Assembly (NCBI GenBank): GCA_018141845.1
Contig: CP073340.1
Coordinates: 98,501-162,500, forward strand
Reading direction: 5' to 3'
Length of the DNA stretch: 64,000 nucleotides
DNA from: Lachnospiraceae bacterium oral taxon 096
GTDB lineage: Bacteria > Bacillota > Clostridia > Lachnospirales > Lachnospiraceae
The notes beneath the pieces were generated by a model, which saw only the letters and a program-made list of their open reading frames with translations, was not told the DNA's origin and made no database searches. A program made the translations under genes and the position numbers. Below are positions 36,268-46,200 of this stretch, piece after piece (positions within the stretch are counted from its first letter, which is position 1; each line of letters begins with the position of its first letter).

Positions 36268-36408
36268 TTATTTTTCATTCGGAAGAATTTCTACCACACC
36301 GTCAATTTCACAATCTAATGTGCCACAAATCTTGACCATAACTTTCATAGTCACATTCTCATTATTAGCCAACTTAGTTATAGTAGTGCTTCCTATGCCA
36401 TCTATGTA
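36268..36408 (-). pseudogene. C-terminal fragment of a Cro/CI-type (HTH_26) regulator
   Basis: Minus-strand reading gives DGIGSTTITKLANNENVTMK then VMVKICGTLDCEIDGVVEIL, ending at TAA. This is the recognition helix and tail of the small XRE-family regulators common in Clostridia. The frame is closed by TAG at 36409-36411, so the N-terminal half is missing. It ends 30 bp before the NERD-UvrD start and could be a former controller of that operon. Confidence 0.75.
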
Positions 36409-36520
36409 CTAAACTATACTCAATAACACCTGTCTATAATCCACTATAATACAGTATAGCATATTCTTCCAATTTTAGAGATAAAATGTTGTGGTTTTAG
36501 GATCCCTCTTGTTCATATGT

Positions 36521-36557
36521 AAAAAAGGGCATCCAACACTATTTCGTGTTAAATGCC
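36521..36557 (-). terminator. Rho-independent terminator
   Basis: On the minus strand, GGCATTTAACAC / GTGTTGGATGCC forms a stem with a seven-base loop and is followed by CTTTTTT. It lies downstream of the broken aldo/keto reductase and upstream of the restriction operon, insulating the two. Confidence 0.75.
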
Positions 36558-36609
36558 GCGTATTCCTATTAACGAATGTCTAACAGAATCTCCACTTTCC
36601 ACTTTGATT

Positions 36610-37200
36610 TTAATTTATTTCAAATATGATCCTAAACCCACCTTTATCTCTCATAAGTCGGCTACCAATTGACAAATTGAGTGAGTTGCTCATCTGTGTA
36701 TGCCATCTCAAAATAATCTGTGCAGATGATTTTCCATACTTTTCTCCCAATTTTGTAAAGACAGGTTCGTTAATAAGAGCTTTGTCGCCATGGACCAATG
36801 GATACCAAGCCATAATTTTAATTCCATATTTGTCCAAGATCTTTCTAAGCTCCTTTTGTGTAAAATATGGATGTGCCTCTACTTGAATAAATTGAGGAAC
36901 TACTTCCCATTTTTGTTCAAGTTCAGCAAGATACTTTCCCTCAAAATTAGAAATTCCAATTGCCTTGGCATTTCCCGCTCTATAAGCCTTTTCAAGCTGC
37001 CTATATCCAGCAAGCCAATCACCTGCTGGCTGATGAATATAGAGAAGATCAACATAATCAACTCTATTCTGTAGGCCAAAGTTTTGTTGAAAGAAAAACA
37101 TCTTCTCTCTTCGTGCTTGACTCTTTTATTCCTCTTCCTACAGCTCGCTCATTCACATAGGCATTTTCTGTATCTACAAGAAAATAGCCCATGTTTATTT
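36610..37200 (-). pseudogene. Aldo/keto reductase remnant
   Basis: The N-terminal part (GYFLVDTENAYVNERAVGRG, then DVFLSTKLWP) is in one frame at about 37075-37200. The rest continues in another frame from 37101: DYVDLLYIHQPAGDW, KAIGISNFEGKYL, QVEAHPYFTQKELRKIL, AWYPLVHG. These are the usual AKR landmarks, including the catalytic Asp/Tyr/Lys regions in part (the Asp and Tyr are in the first piece, the Lys in STKLWP). After LRWH the sequence no longer resembles an AKR, so the 3' end is also frameshifted. The first ~40 residues of the protein are missing. Not functional. Confidence 0.8.
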
Positions 37201-37208
37201 TTTCACCC

Positions 37209-37406
37209 TTACCACTCCTTGTTTCGCTCTACAATTTTCTCAGCAAAATTCATTTGAATTTCTCCCGAGTAAAGGGTTTCCAAGTGTGCCTTCATATCCT
37301 TTACTTCCTGCTCTGTGACATTAATAAGCTTGCTATTGGTGCAATATGGCTTTCTGCACAGGGCTTGTACATCTTTTTTTGTTAGTTGTGTAATTGGCTG
37401 TTTCAT
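37209..37406 (-). CDS. Small protein of unknown function (65 aa)
   Basis: 65 aa, overlapping the previous gene by 4 bp (ATGA), so translationally coupled. It has two Cys (ALCRKPYCTN) and a charged helical C-terminus. No family recognised. It may form a unit with the product of 37403-37909. Confidence 0.45.
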   Translation of the reverse strand: MKQPITQLTKKDVQALCRKPYCTNSKLINVTEQEVKDMKAHLETLYSGEIQMNFAEKIVERNKEW

Positions 37407-37909
37407 CTCGAATTCCTCCAGTCCACAAGAATTTTTCTAATCTGCACAAGTTTTTCGCTTTCCTTGTCCATCAGCATCATTTCTGTAAAGATCTTTGCCA
37501 TTTCTGGTAAGTCAACCTCTGCTTCTCTGACACCATCAGATTTAATACTGACTAATGCCTGCTTTAGGACTTCAAGATAATTAGCCTGCAACAGTTGTAA
37601 TAGGTACTGAGTCTGCAACACCTTTAGGGTATCAATTTGCCCAAGAATATCTTTCTTCACCTGTTCAAGCTTTGCCGCAGTTATTTCATCATAGCGAGCC
37701 TGAAAGCTTGTAAATACAGGAGTGTCTTCACCCTTTTTAACATTGCTAAGCAGCACCTGTATTTCCTTCCAATTAGAGATATTCTGTGCCACATCAACCA
37801 TCCGAACAAAGACCGCAGATCTTGACATATCCTGTGCAGAATCCAATCTTTTTATTTCATATTCCTGTGCAGCATGCTTCCAATTACATTTCACATTAAA
37901 TAATACCAT
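37403..37909 (-). CDS. Helical protein of unknown function (168 aa)
   Basis: 168 aa, soluble, mostly alpha-helical after residue 40 (KVLQTQYLLQLLQANYLEVL is leucine-rich). No motif recognised. RBS AAAGG is weak, but the promoter in front is a perfect consensus. It is followed by a 65-aa gene with a 4-bp overlap and then by the broken aldo/keto reductase, all on one strand. The heavily marked control region (two palindromes) suggests it is a tightly repressed, inducible gene. Confidence 0.55.
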   Translation of the reverse strand: MVLFNVKCNWKHAAQEYEIKRLDSAQDMSRSAVFVRMVDVAQNISNWKEIQVLLSNVKKGEDTPVFTSFQARYDEITAAKLEQVKKDILGQIDTLKVLQTQYLLQLLQANYLEVLKQALVSIKSDGVREAEVDLPEMAKIFTEMMLMDKESEKLVQIRKILVDWRNSR

Positions 37910-37937
37910 ATTTCTATTGCCTTTCTAAATATTTATT

Positions 37938-37956
37938 AGGTATTTTAAAACTACCT
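37938..37956. promoter_or_regulatory. 19-bp palindrome, probable operator 1
   Basis: AGGTATTTTAAAACTACCT. It lies just downstream of the -10 box, around the transcription start. The half-sites AGGTA/TACCT are the same as those of the second palindrome, 41 bp away. Confidence 0.65.
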
Positions 37957-37963
37957 ATAAACC

Positions 37964-37992
37964 ATTATATGCTTTTAAAGGTATTTTGTCAA
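37964..37992 (-). promoter_or_regulatory. Perfect sigma-A consensus promoter
   Basis: On the minus strand TTGACA (37992-37987), 17 bp, then TATAAT (37969-37964). It drives the gene starting at 37909, with a leader of about 45 bases. Confidence 0.85.
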
Positions 37993-37997
37993 TACCT
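37979..37997. promoter_or_regulatory. 19-bp palindrome, probable operator 2
   Basis: AGGTATT-TTGTC-AATACCT with perfect 7-bp arms. It covers the -35 box. The 41-bp spacing to operator 1 is about four DNA turns, so two dimers would sit on the same face. A third, less related palindrome (AACAC-TTTAAAG-GTGTT) is at 38002-38018. Confidence 0.7.
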
Positions 37998-38018
37998 AAT
38001 TAACACTTTAAAGGTGTT

Positions 38019-38347
38019 GAAAAAAATATCTTATGGTGTACGAAACTTTAAATATTCTAGAAACAGAATTTTAATGGCAATGGCTTAAAAAGAAGTAGGG
38101 ACGAGTTTTTTGTGGTACAAAAATATCCCTAACCAAAACAGATATAGGGTATTCTATAGACCTGTTAGAAAAAACTATGCAATTCCTTCAGAAAGAGTGG
38201 GTTGAAAATCAACCCGACAAAGAACCGAAAAAAGCACCTCCTAGATTAACTCTAAGAAGTGCTTTAACGATTCATCATTATTCCCAATTTTGTTGTCAAA
38301 TTGTCATGTGGTCTTACATCATGGTTTTTGACATTTTATATTTCATT
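38019..38347. other. Gene-free stretch between the operator region and lysS
   Basis: No supportable gene. It contains a GGGTTG-AAAAT-CAACCC hairpin at about 38198-38214 and the lysS terminator at 38228-38265. The rest is AT-rich without clear signals. Confidence 0.5.
38228..38265 (-). terminator. Terminator of greA-lysS
   Basis: On the minus strand AAAGCAC...GTGCTTT with additional pairing inside (TTCTTAGA with TCTAGGAG), followed by a TTTTTT run. Located about 80 bp after the lysS stop. Confidence 0.8.
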
Positions 38348-40336
38348 TTAGTACAACTTTGCCCCAGCTGGGATGTGGTTATCCACCATAAGAAGGTGAA
38401 GCTCCTCGCCGTCTCCCTCCTTAAACTCGCTCACTGCAGAAAGCAGCATGCCACAGGACTCGATGCCCATCATTGCTCTCGGTGGGAGATTGGTAATGGC
38501 AATCAGGGTCTTTCCAATCAATTCCTCTGGCTCATAAAATGCATGGATACCAGAAAGAATCGTCCTGTCTTTACCTGAACCATCATCCAAAGTAAATTGA
38601 AGAAGCTTCTTTGACTTTGGTACTGCGGCACAATCCTTTACCTTTACTGCTCTAAAGTCAGACTTACTAAAGGTTTCAAAGTCCACACTCTCTTCAAAAA
38701 GTGGCTCAATCTTGACATTACTAAAATCAATTTGATTATTTGGTGTAAAGAAGCCCGTCTTTGACTCCTCTGCTTTGTTCTCATCTGCTTCCTTTTCACT
38801 TCCCTCACCTGCTGGCTTTGACAAACTCTTCATTGTAGGGAAGAGAAGTACATCTCGAATTGCTGGTGAGTTGGTAAGAAGCATCACAAGCCTGTCGATA
38901 CCATAGCCAATACCACCTGTTGGCGGCATACCAATCTCAAGGGCATTTAAGAAGTCCTCGTCGGTGTGATTGGCCTCGTCATCACCTGCTGCAAATGCTG
39001 CCTCCTGTGCGGCGAAACGCTCCCTCTGGTCAATTGGATCATTGAGCTCTGAGTAGGCATTGGCCATCTCACGGCCATAGATATAGAGCTCAAATCGCTC
39101 TACCTTTGATGGATCAGAAGGCTTTTTCTTTGTCAATGGAGAAATCTCAACCGGATGATCTGTGACAAATGTTGGCTGAATTAATTTCTCCTCAACAAAT
39201 TCTTCAAAGAATAAATTTAGGATATCTCCCTTTTGGTGACGCTCCTCAAATGTAATATTTTTCTCCTTGGCAATGGCTCTTGCCTCTTCAAGGGTCTCAA
39301 TGGCATCAAAGTCAACGCCTGCATATTTCTTTACAGCATCGATCATTGTGATTCGTTCAAAAGGCTTTCCCAAATCGATCATTGCCTCAGCATAAGGAAT
39401 GGTTGTTGAACCGCACACCGTCTGTGCGAGATGACGAAACATTCTCTCTGTCAAATCCATCATTCCATTGTAATCCGTATAGGCCTGATATAATTCCATT
39501 AAAGTAAACTCAGGATTGTGTCTTGTGTCCACTCCTTCATTTCTAAAAACACGACCAATCTCATAGACTCTCTCAAGACCACCGACAATTAATCTCTTTA
39601 AGTAAAGCTCAAGTGAAATGCGAAGCTTCACATCCTCATCGAGGGCGTTGTAATGGGTATTAAATGGTCTAGCTGCTGCACCACCTGCGTTGCTCACTAA
39701 CATTGGTGTCTCCACTTCCATAAAGTTCTCGCCATCGAGGAATTTTCTGATTTCAGAGATAATCCTTGACCTCTTGATAAATGTATCCTTTACTTCAGGA
39801 TTCATAATCAAATCAACATATCTTTGGCGATATCTTGTGTCCGTATCTGTAAGACCATGGAACTTTTCTGGGAGTGGCTTTAAGCTCTTTGACAAAAGCA
39901 CAACTTTTACAGCATGAATACTGCATTCTCCTGTCTTTGTCTTAAATACCGTTCCCTCAACACCAACAATGTCTCCAATATCCAACTTCTTAAAGGCAGC
40001 ATACTCATCTGTTCCAATCGCATCTCTAGCGACATAAGATTGAATCTTTCCTTCTTTATCTTGGATATGGCAAAAAGAAGCCTTTCCCATAACACGCTTT
40101 GACATCAGTCGTCCTGCAATGCGCACTAGGATAGGCTCTTGACCTTCTTTTGTCTCCAATGTTTCAAAATTTTCAATAATCTCTTGGCTGTGATGGGTCA
40201 CATCAAACTTTGTTATCTGATAAGGGTCATTTCCCTCGGCCTGCAAAGCTGCAAGCTTGTCTCTTCTTGCCTGAAGAATATGGTTTAACTCTTCGGTGGT
40301 AATTTCCTTTTCATTTTGCTGATTTGTATCTGCCAC
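38348..40336 (-). CDS. lysS: Lysyl-tRNA synthetase (class II) with C-terminal tRNA-binding domain
   Basis: 662 aa, about 160 longer than the usual ~500. Residues 1-500 are class II LysRS: OB-fold anticodon domain ([20 protein letters not shown]), motif 2 ([20 protein letters not shown]), motif 3 ([17 protein letters not shown]). After a linker of ~40 charged residues comes an EMAPII/Trbp111-like OB fold (about 555-662: [38 protein letters not shown]), as found at the C-terminus of many MetRS. It charges tRNA-Lys; the extra domain probably raises tRNA affinity. Transcribed with greA, 21 bp downstream. Confidence 0.95.
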   Translation of the reverse strand: MADTNQQNEKEITTEELNHILQARRDKLAALQAEGNDPYQITKFDVTHHSQEIIENFETLETKEGQEPILVRIAGRLMSKRVMGKASFCHIQDKEGKIQSYVARDAIGTDEYAAFKKLDIGDIVGVEGTVFKTKTGECSIHAVKVVLLSKSLKPLPEKFHGLTDTDTRYRQRYVDLIMNPEVKDTFIKRSRIISEIRKFLDGENFMEVETPMLVSNAGGAAARPFNTHYNALDEDVKLRISLELYLKRLIVGGLERVYEIGRVFRNEGVDTRHNPEFTLMELYQAYTDYNGMMDLTERMFRHLAQTVCGSTTIPYAEAMIDLGKPFERITMIDAVKKYAGVDFDAIETLEEARAIAKEKNITFEERHQKGDILNLFFEEFVEEKLIQPTFVTDHPVEISPLTKKKPSDPSKVERFELYIYGREMANAYSELNDPIDQRERFAAQEAAFAAGDDEANHTDEDFLNALEIGMPPTGGIGYGIDRLVMLLTNSPAIRDVLLFPTMKSLSKPAGEGSEKEADENKAEESKTGFFTPNNQIDFSNVKIEPLFEESVDFETFSKSDFRAVKVKDCAAVPKSKKLLQFTLDDGSGKDRTILSGIHAFYEPEELIGKTLIAITNLPPRAMMGIESCGMLLSAVSEFKEGDGEELHLLMVDNHIPAGAKLY

Positions 40337-40357
40337 GCCTGTTCTCCTTTACTCTAT

Positions 40358-40837
40358 CTATACTCTGTGGATGTCCAATACCTTGTACTTAATTGGTCCA
40401 GCCTGTGTTTCTACCTCAACAATATCGCCCACTCTCTTCTTTAAGAGTGCCCGACCTACTGGAGATTCATTGCTGATTTTTCCTTCTAGAGAATTGGCCT
40501 CTGTAGAGCCCACAATCTTATAGGTCATCTCGTCATCATATTCCATATCAAGAAGGGTGACATTGCAACCAATGCTAATGGTATCCAAATCGACCTCTTC
40601 TTCAACAACAACTTCGGCATTCTTTAGAAGAGTCTCCAGCTCCTCAATTCTTGCCTCAATATCTCTTTGCTCGTCCTTTGCTGCATCATACTCTGCATTC
40701 TCTGACAAGTCTCCCTGTTCTCTTGCTTCCTTAATCTTTCCAGCAATCTCTTTTCTCTGGTTTACCTTAAGGTCTTGTAATTCCTCCTCATATTTCTTTA
40801 AACCTTCATAGGTCAAAATATGCTTCTTATCCGCCAT
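40358..40837 (-). CDS. greA: Transcription elongation factor GreA
   Basis: 159 aa, normal length. N-terminal coiled coil with the acidic tip (SENAEYDAAKDEQ), C-terminal FKBP-like domain (NESPVGRALLKKRVGDIVEV). Rescues backtracked RNA polymerase by stimulating transcript cleavage. RBS AAGGAG before the ATG. It has its own consensus promoter inside the end of dusB. Confidence 0.97.
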   Translation of the reverse strand: MADKKHILTYEGLKKYEEELQDLKVNQRKEIAGKIKEAREQGDLSENAEYDAAKDEQRDIEARIEELETLLKNAEVVVEEEVDLDTISIGCNVTLLDMEYDDEMTYKIVGSTEANSLEGKISNESPVGRALLKKRVGDIVEVETQAGPIKYKVLDIHRV

Positions 40838-40882
40838 TTTTTTCTCCTTATAAGCGCAACTATGCGTTAATTATATCGAAAT

Positions 40883-40911
40883 ATTATACCTTTAGGACAT
40901 AGGAATGTCAA
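40883..40911 (-). promoter_or_regulatory. Perfect sigma-A promoter of greA-lysS
   Basis: On the minus strand TTGACA (40911-40906), 17 bp, TATAAT (40888-40883). The -35 box overlaps the dusB stop codon. Gives a leader of about 40 bases to the greA ATG at 40837. Confidence 0.88.
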
Positions 40912-41876
40912 GAAAACAACTGCTTTAAGAGCTTTTCAAGCTCTACATAACTTTCAATATGGTTGACTTGATTTCGAAATGCAGAAGATCCCTTCATCCC
41001 ATGAGTATACCACGCAATATGCTTTCTCATTTGTCGTATGCCCATATACTCCCCATCGTACTCTATTTGCATTCTTGTCTGTCGCAAGATCATATCTGCA
41101 ATCTCAGGAAGCGAAATGGGATCCATCTTTGTGCCATCCTCTAAGTATTGTAACACCGCCCGAAATATCCAAGGATTTCCCTGTGCACCTCTGGCAATCA
41201 TCACCCCATCACAACCTGTCTCTTCCACGAGTTGCTTTGCTGATGGTCCATCGATCACATCACCATTTCCAATGACAGGAATCGACACTGCCCGCTTGAC
41301 ATCGGCAATAATTCTCCAATCCGCCTTGCCAGAATAATATTGCTCTCTTGTTCTTCCATGCACAGCAATGGCCGATACTCCTGCTGCCTGAGCAGCTTTT
41401 GCCACCTCCACGGCATTGATATGTTGTTCATCAAAGCCCTTTCGTATTTTGACAGTCACTGGCTTTTTTACCTTAGATACCATATTTTGTAATATTTGAT
41501 AGACCAAGTCCGGATTTTTCATTAATGCCGATCCCTCATGATTATTGACAATTTTGGGCACTGGACATCCCATGTTGACATCAATCATATCCCACGGTCC
41601 GTCTTCAATTTGATGAGCAATATCTCCCATCAATTCGGGGTCTGAACCAAAGAGCTGAATGGCCAATGGATTTTCTCTCTCATCCGACTTCATCAATCCA
41701 AAAGTATTTTTATTTTTATAAGAAATGGCCTTTGCACTGACCATTTCTGTGCACACAAGAGAGCATCCTTGCTCTTTACAGAGCAGACGAAATGGCAGGT
41801 CTGTCACCCCTGCCATTGGTCCAAGACATAAGCCTCCCTCGATGTTTATATCTCCAATCTTAAACTGTAACTTCAT
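40908..41876 (-). CDS. dusB: tRNA-dihydrouridine synthase, DusB type
   Basis: 322 aa from the ATG at 41876; one codon further upstream a TTG is possible. FMN-binding TIM barrel with GPMAGVTDLPFR at the N-terminus, catalytic Cys in VNMGCPVPKIV, AVHGRTREQYYSG and GNGDVIDG near the phosphate-binding loop. Reduces specific uridines in the tRNA D-loop. It overlaps the preceding small gene by 17 bp. Confidence 0.93.
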   Translation of the reverse strand: MKLQFKIGDINIEGGLCLGPMAGVTDLPFRLLCKEQGCSLVCTEMVSAKAISYKNKNTFGLMKSDERENPLAIQLFGSDPELMGDIAHQIEDGPWDMIDVNMGCPVPKIVNNHEGSALMKNPDLVYQILQNMVSKVKKPVTVKIRKGFDEQHINAVEVAKAAQAAGVSAIAVHGRTREQYYSGKADWRIIADVKRAVSIPVIGNGDVIDGPSAKQLVEETGCDGVMIARGAQGNPWIFRAVLQYLEDGTKMDPISLPEIADMILRQTRMQIEYDGEYMGIRQMRKHIAWYTHGMKGSSAFRNQVNHIESYVELEKLLKQLFS

Positions 41877-42222
41877 CAATATCTTGTTTCAAAAATACAA
41901 CACGGTAGTAGAGCTCTAATTGCTCCATCAGCTCTTCCTTTTCCCTTTGAAATTTTGAGATATGTAAACCGCTCTCAATTTCATCAAAGAGATAATCGCC
42001 ATCATCTACACGAACGGTAAATTTGATATTGCCTTTCTCATCAAATTCTACTGTGAAAATTCCACCTGCCTCTTCGGCAAAAGTCACACACATCATTTGC
42101 AACTCATTCCGAATGGACTCTGGCAATTGAGCAAAATCCGGATTGAAGTAGTACTTTTGCTCATAGGAATTTGCCCCGCATAGCACAACATTTTCTGTTG
42201 TTCTATTCAATCCTTCACTCAT
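41860..42222 (-). CDS. Conserved-looking small protein (120 aa)
   Basis: 120 aa, soluble, alpha/beta composition. An N-terminal NVVLCGANSYEQKYYFNPDF is followed by LPESIRNELQMMCVTFAEE, a beta stretch (GIFTVEFDEKGNIKFTVRVD) and a C-terminal helix. I believe this is a Lachnospiraceae family of unknown function (possibly DUF6145, from memory). It lies 2 bp after pfkA and overlaps dusB, so it is part of the operon. Confidence 0.6.
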   Translation of the reverse strand: MSEGLNRTTENVVLCGANSYEQKYYFNPDFAQLPESIRNELQMMCVTFAEEAGGIFTVEFDEKGNIKFTVRVDDGDYLFDEIESGLHISKFQREKEELMEQLELYYRVVFLKQDIDEVTV

Positions 42223-42224
42223 TT

Positions 42225-43199
42225 TTAGCGCACCAATAATTTGGCAATTCTGTACTGATCCTCAGAAATGTCCTTCTTCATTGCCAATGCTTCCTGAATA
42301 TCATAATCTACATACTCGCCATGGCGATAAGCAATGACACGATTTGACTTTCCTTCAATCAACTTCTCCACAGCCTTTGCACCCATAATCGAAGCATAAA
42401 CTCTGTCCTTGCAAGTTGGTGCACCACCTCTTTGCATATGTCCAAGGATGGTTGCTCTCGTTTCAATTCCTGTTGCTGCCTCAATTCTCTTTGCCATAGA
42501 ATTTGAATGTCCAATTCCCTCGGCATTGATAATGATGTGATGCTTCTTTCCACGCTTTCTGTTTTCAATAATGCGGTTGATCAATGCCTGCTCATCGCCA
42601 TCATAGTGCTCTGGCAAAAGAATATCTTCTGCACCATTGGCAATACCACACCACAATGCAATATATCCTGCACTTCTTCCCATAACCTCGATAATACTGC
42701 ATCGCTCATGAGATGTCGAAGTATCTCTAACCTTATCAATAGCTTCCATAGCTGTGTTTACTGCTGTATCAAAACCAATGGTATAATCTGTGCAGGCAAT
42801 ATCTAAGTCAATGGTGCCTGGAAGTCCAATGGTATTGATGCCAAGTGCTGAAAGTTTTCCTGCTCCTTGGAATGAACCATCACCACCAATAACTACAATT
42901 CCATCAATGCCATGTTTTCTACAAATCTCAGCACCCTTTTGCTGACCTTCTGCAGTCACAAATTCCTTACATCTTGCTGTGTATAAGATGGTTCCACCGC
43001 GATGAATAATATCTGCAACACTGGTTCCATCCATATCTACAATCTCTTCTTCCAAAAGACCTGCATAACCTCTCATAATTCCCTTTACAGTGATACCATT
43101 ATGGATTGCTGTGCGGACAACGGCACGAATAGCCGCATTCATTCCTGGTGCGTCACCACCACTTGTTAATACACCAATTGTTTTAATTGCTTTTGACAT
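42225..43199 (-). CDS. pfkA: ATP-dependent 6-phosphofructokinase
   Basis: 324 aa from the ATG at 43199, which follows GAGGAGG; a longer frame begins 6 codons earlier and contains that ribosome site. Motifs: GVLTSGGDAPGMNA (ATP), GGDGSFQGA, GLPGTIDLDI with the catalytic Asp, GFDTAVNTAMEAID, EVMGRSAG. The Gly in GGDGS points to ATP rather than PPi as donor. The usual TIDND reads TIDLD here. Glycolytic committed step, fructose 6-phosphate to fructose 1,6-bisphosphate. Confidence 0.94.
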   Translation of the reverse strand: MSKAIKTIGVLTSGGDAPGMNAAIRAVVRTAIHNGITVKGIMRGYAGLLEEEIVDMDGTSVADIIHRGGTILYTARCKEFVTAEGQQKGAEICRKHGIDGIVVIGGDGSFQGAGKLSALGINTIGLPGTIDLDIACTDYTIGFDTAVNTAMEAIDKVRDTSTSHERCSIIEVMGRSAGYIALWCGIANGAEDILLPEHYDGDEQALINRIIENRKRGKKHHIIINAEGIGHSNSMAKRIEAATGIETRATILGHMQRGGAPTCKDRVYASIMGAKAVEKLIEGKSNRVIAYRHGEYVDYDIQEALAMKKDISEDQYRIAKLLVR

Positions 43200-43256
43200 A
43201 TCTATAGCCCTCCTCATTGATAACTAACTCAATATGCTTTTCATTCTAATTCATTT

Positions 43257-46200
43257 TTACAGCGTTTTCAAGCGTTTTGTTACTATTTTGACATTTTCTT
43301 GACCAAGTATTTCCTCAAACCTCGATTTTAAGCCATCTGTAAGAGCAATTAAATATCTCTCTCCAAGAAATTTTTTTGCATGCTCCTTCTTGAGATAAAT
43401 ATAAACTCCGTCTATTCCACTTTGAGCTTGCTGTAAAATCTCCGTCATCTCTTTCTCTCGGGCAGCAAAATCCTCTTTATCGGCATATTGCAGCCACAAT
43501 TCCTTGCCCGTCTGATCAAATGGCAATATTTTTTCGCCAATCAGCTGTCCAACCCCATCTTCTTGGATCTGTACACGCCCCTCAACATACACTCTCGCTT
43601 CCTCGTTGAGGTACTTTTTAGTCTGCTCATAGATTTTTGGAAATACAATGACTTCAACACTCCCCACCATGTCTTCCAACTCGACAAAGGCCATCATCTG
43701 CATCTTCTTTGTCATCATTTTTTTCATGGATGTAATCATTCCACCAATAATCACTTTTTGACCATCACTCAGTTTTGCTTCATTGCTCTCCTCATCAATG
43801 GCAAAGTCACTGGTTTTTGCTGTCACATTTTTTTCCATCTCATCAGCATAATCTTCCAAGGGATGACCGCTAATATAGATACCGAGAGTCTCCTTTTCAA
43901 AGAGTAAAATTTGTTCTCGACTCAATTCTTGGACCTCAGGCATTTGAACTTGAAAGCTTTTTTTATCTTCTTCTGTGGCAAAATCAAATAGTGACATCTG
44001 TCCCGAAATCACATTTTTTTGATTTTTGCTCTTGTTATTAAGAACTTGAGATACAATCTGCAATTTTTGATTTCGATTGCCCTCTAAGCTATCCACTGCA
44101 CCCGATTTAATAAAGTTTTCTAGTGTTCGCCGATTGACCTCTTTATTACTTGTCCTCTCCACTAAATCCTCAAGAGAATGAAACTTTCCCCCTTCTTTCC
44201 TTATGCGTATAATTTCATCAGACACCGAAATGCCCACACCTTTAATTGCTGACAGTCCAAAGCGAATGCCCCCCTCAGCCACTGAAAATTTGCTCTCTCC
44301 CTCATTGATATCTGGTGGCAAAATGGCAATGCCCATCTGTCTACAGCTCAAAATGTACTCGGACACCTTTGTTGTATTGTCCATCACTGATGTCAAAAGA
44401 GAAGCCATAAATTCCTTTGGATAATAATACTTTAAATAGGCCGTCTGATAAGAAATATAGGCATAGCAAGCGGCATGAGACTTATTAAAGGCATACTTAG
44501 CAAAATCAATCATTTCGTCAAAAATTCGATTGGCCACATCTTCCTTTATTCCATTGGCAATGCATCCTTTTACACCCTCTTCCTCGTTGCCATAGACAAA
44601 GTTTTTTCTTTCTTTTTCCATGACCGATGCCTTCTTTTTGCTCATCGCTCGGCGAACCATATCACTTCTGCCCAGTGTATATCCTGCCAAATCTCGAACA
44701 ATCTGCATTACCTGCTCCTGATAAACAATGCATCCATAGGTCGGTGATAAAATGCTCTCAAGCTGTGGACAATCGTAGACAATTTCTCCTCGGTGATCCT
44801 TTCCCTTAATATACTTTGGAATAAAATCCATTGGACCTGGACGATATAAAGAAATGCCCGCAATCACATCTTCTAAAGACTCCGGACGAAGCTCCTTCAT
44901 AAAGCTTTGCATGCCACTGCTCTCAATCTGAAATACACCCTCGGTCTTTCCTGTACATATCGCATCATAGACCTTTTTATCATTGTAATCAATGGCTAAC
45001 ATGTCCAGCTTTTTGCCATAATTTCTTTCAATTTGATCTACGGTATTTTGAATAACGGTCAATGTGCGAAGCCCCAAAAAGTCCATCTTCAATAGGCCAA
45101 GTTCTTCCAAGGTAGTCATCGTAAATTGTGTGGTGATCGATCCATCACTCGCTCTAGAAAGTGGAACATACTCATCCACTTCTTTTTTAGAAATCACAAC
45201 ACCTGCGGCATGCATGGAGGAATGTCTTGGTAGTCCTTCCAATTTTCTACTCATATCCACAAGATTTTTAATTTCTGGATCGCTCTCATAAACTTCCCTA
45301 AATTCCTTGCTCAATTTTAAGGAAAGATCAAGCGTAATCCCCAGCTCCTTTGGAACTAACTTCGCAATTTGGTCGCACTTTGCATAGGGAATGTCAAGAG
45401 CCCTTCCGACATCTCGAAGAACACCCTTGGCCGCCATGGTACCAAAAGTCACAATCTGGCACACACGATCTTTTCCATATTTTTCAACAACATAGTTAAT
45501 TACTTCCTGGCGACGTTCATAACAAAAATCCACATCAATATCTGGCATGGAAACTCGCTCTGGATTTAAAAATCGCTCAAATAGAAGCTGATATTTGAGT
45601 GGATCAATGTCGGTGATGCCAAGGCAATAAGAAACAATGCTTCCTGCTGCCGAACCTCTTCCCGGTCCCACTGCAATGCCATGAGATTTTGCATAGTGAA
45701 TATAATCCCACACAATCAAAAAATAATCCACATATCCCATTTTTTCAATGATGCCAAGCTCATACCGCATTCGCTCCCAGATTTCATCATTAGCATCGTG
45801 ATATCTTCTTTTTAATCCTTCTTCACAAAGCTTTGAAAGATAGGAAACTGCAGTCTCGTTTTCTGGCACAGGATATTCTGGCAACTTCGTCACTCCAAAT
45901 TCGATCTCTACATTACAGCGGTCAGCAATTTTTTGTGTATTTTCAATTGCTTCTGGAGCATAGGGAAAGATTTCTTTCATCTCTTCCTCGGACCGCAAAT
46001 AAAACTCTCCCTCTTTGTAACGCATACGGTCTTCATCCATCACCTTTTTTGCTGTCTGTATGCACAGCAAGATGTCATGTGCCTCCCAGTCCTCCTTATT
46101 GATGTAGTGAACATCATTGGTGACCACAAGGTCAATTCCTGTCTCCTTACTCAGTCTGACCAACTGTTGATTGACAATCTTTTGTTCAAAAATCCCATGG

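Noticed and set aside
38177..38578. Plus-strand frame of 133 aa overlapping the end of lysS
   Set aside because: Mostly antisense to lysS and crosses the lysS terminator; no ribosome site.
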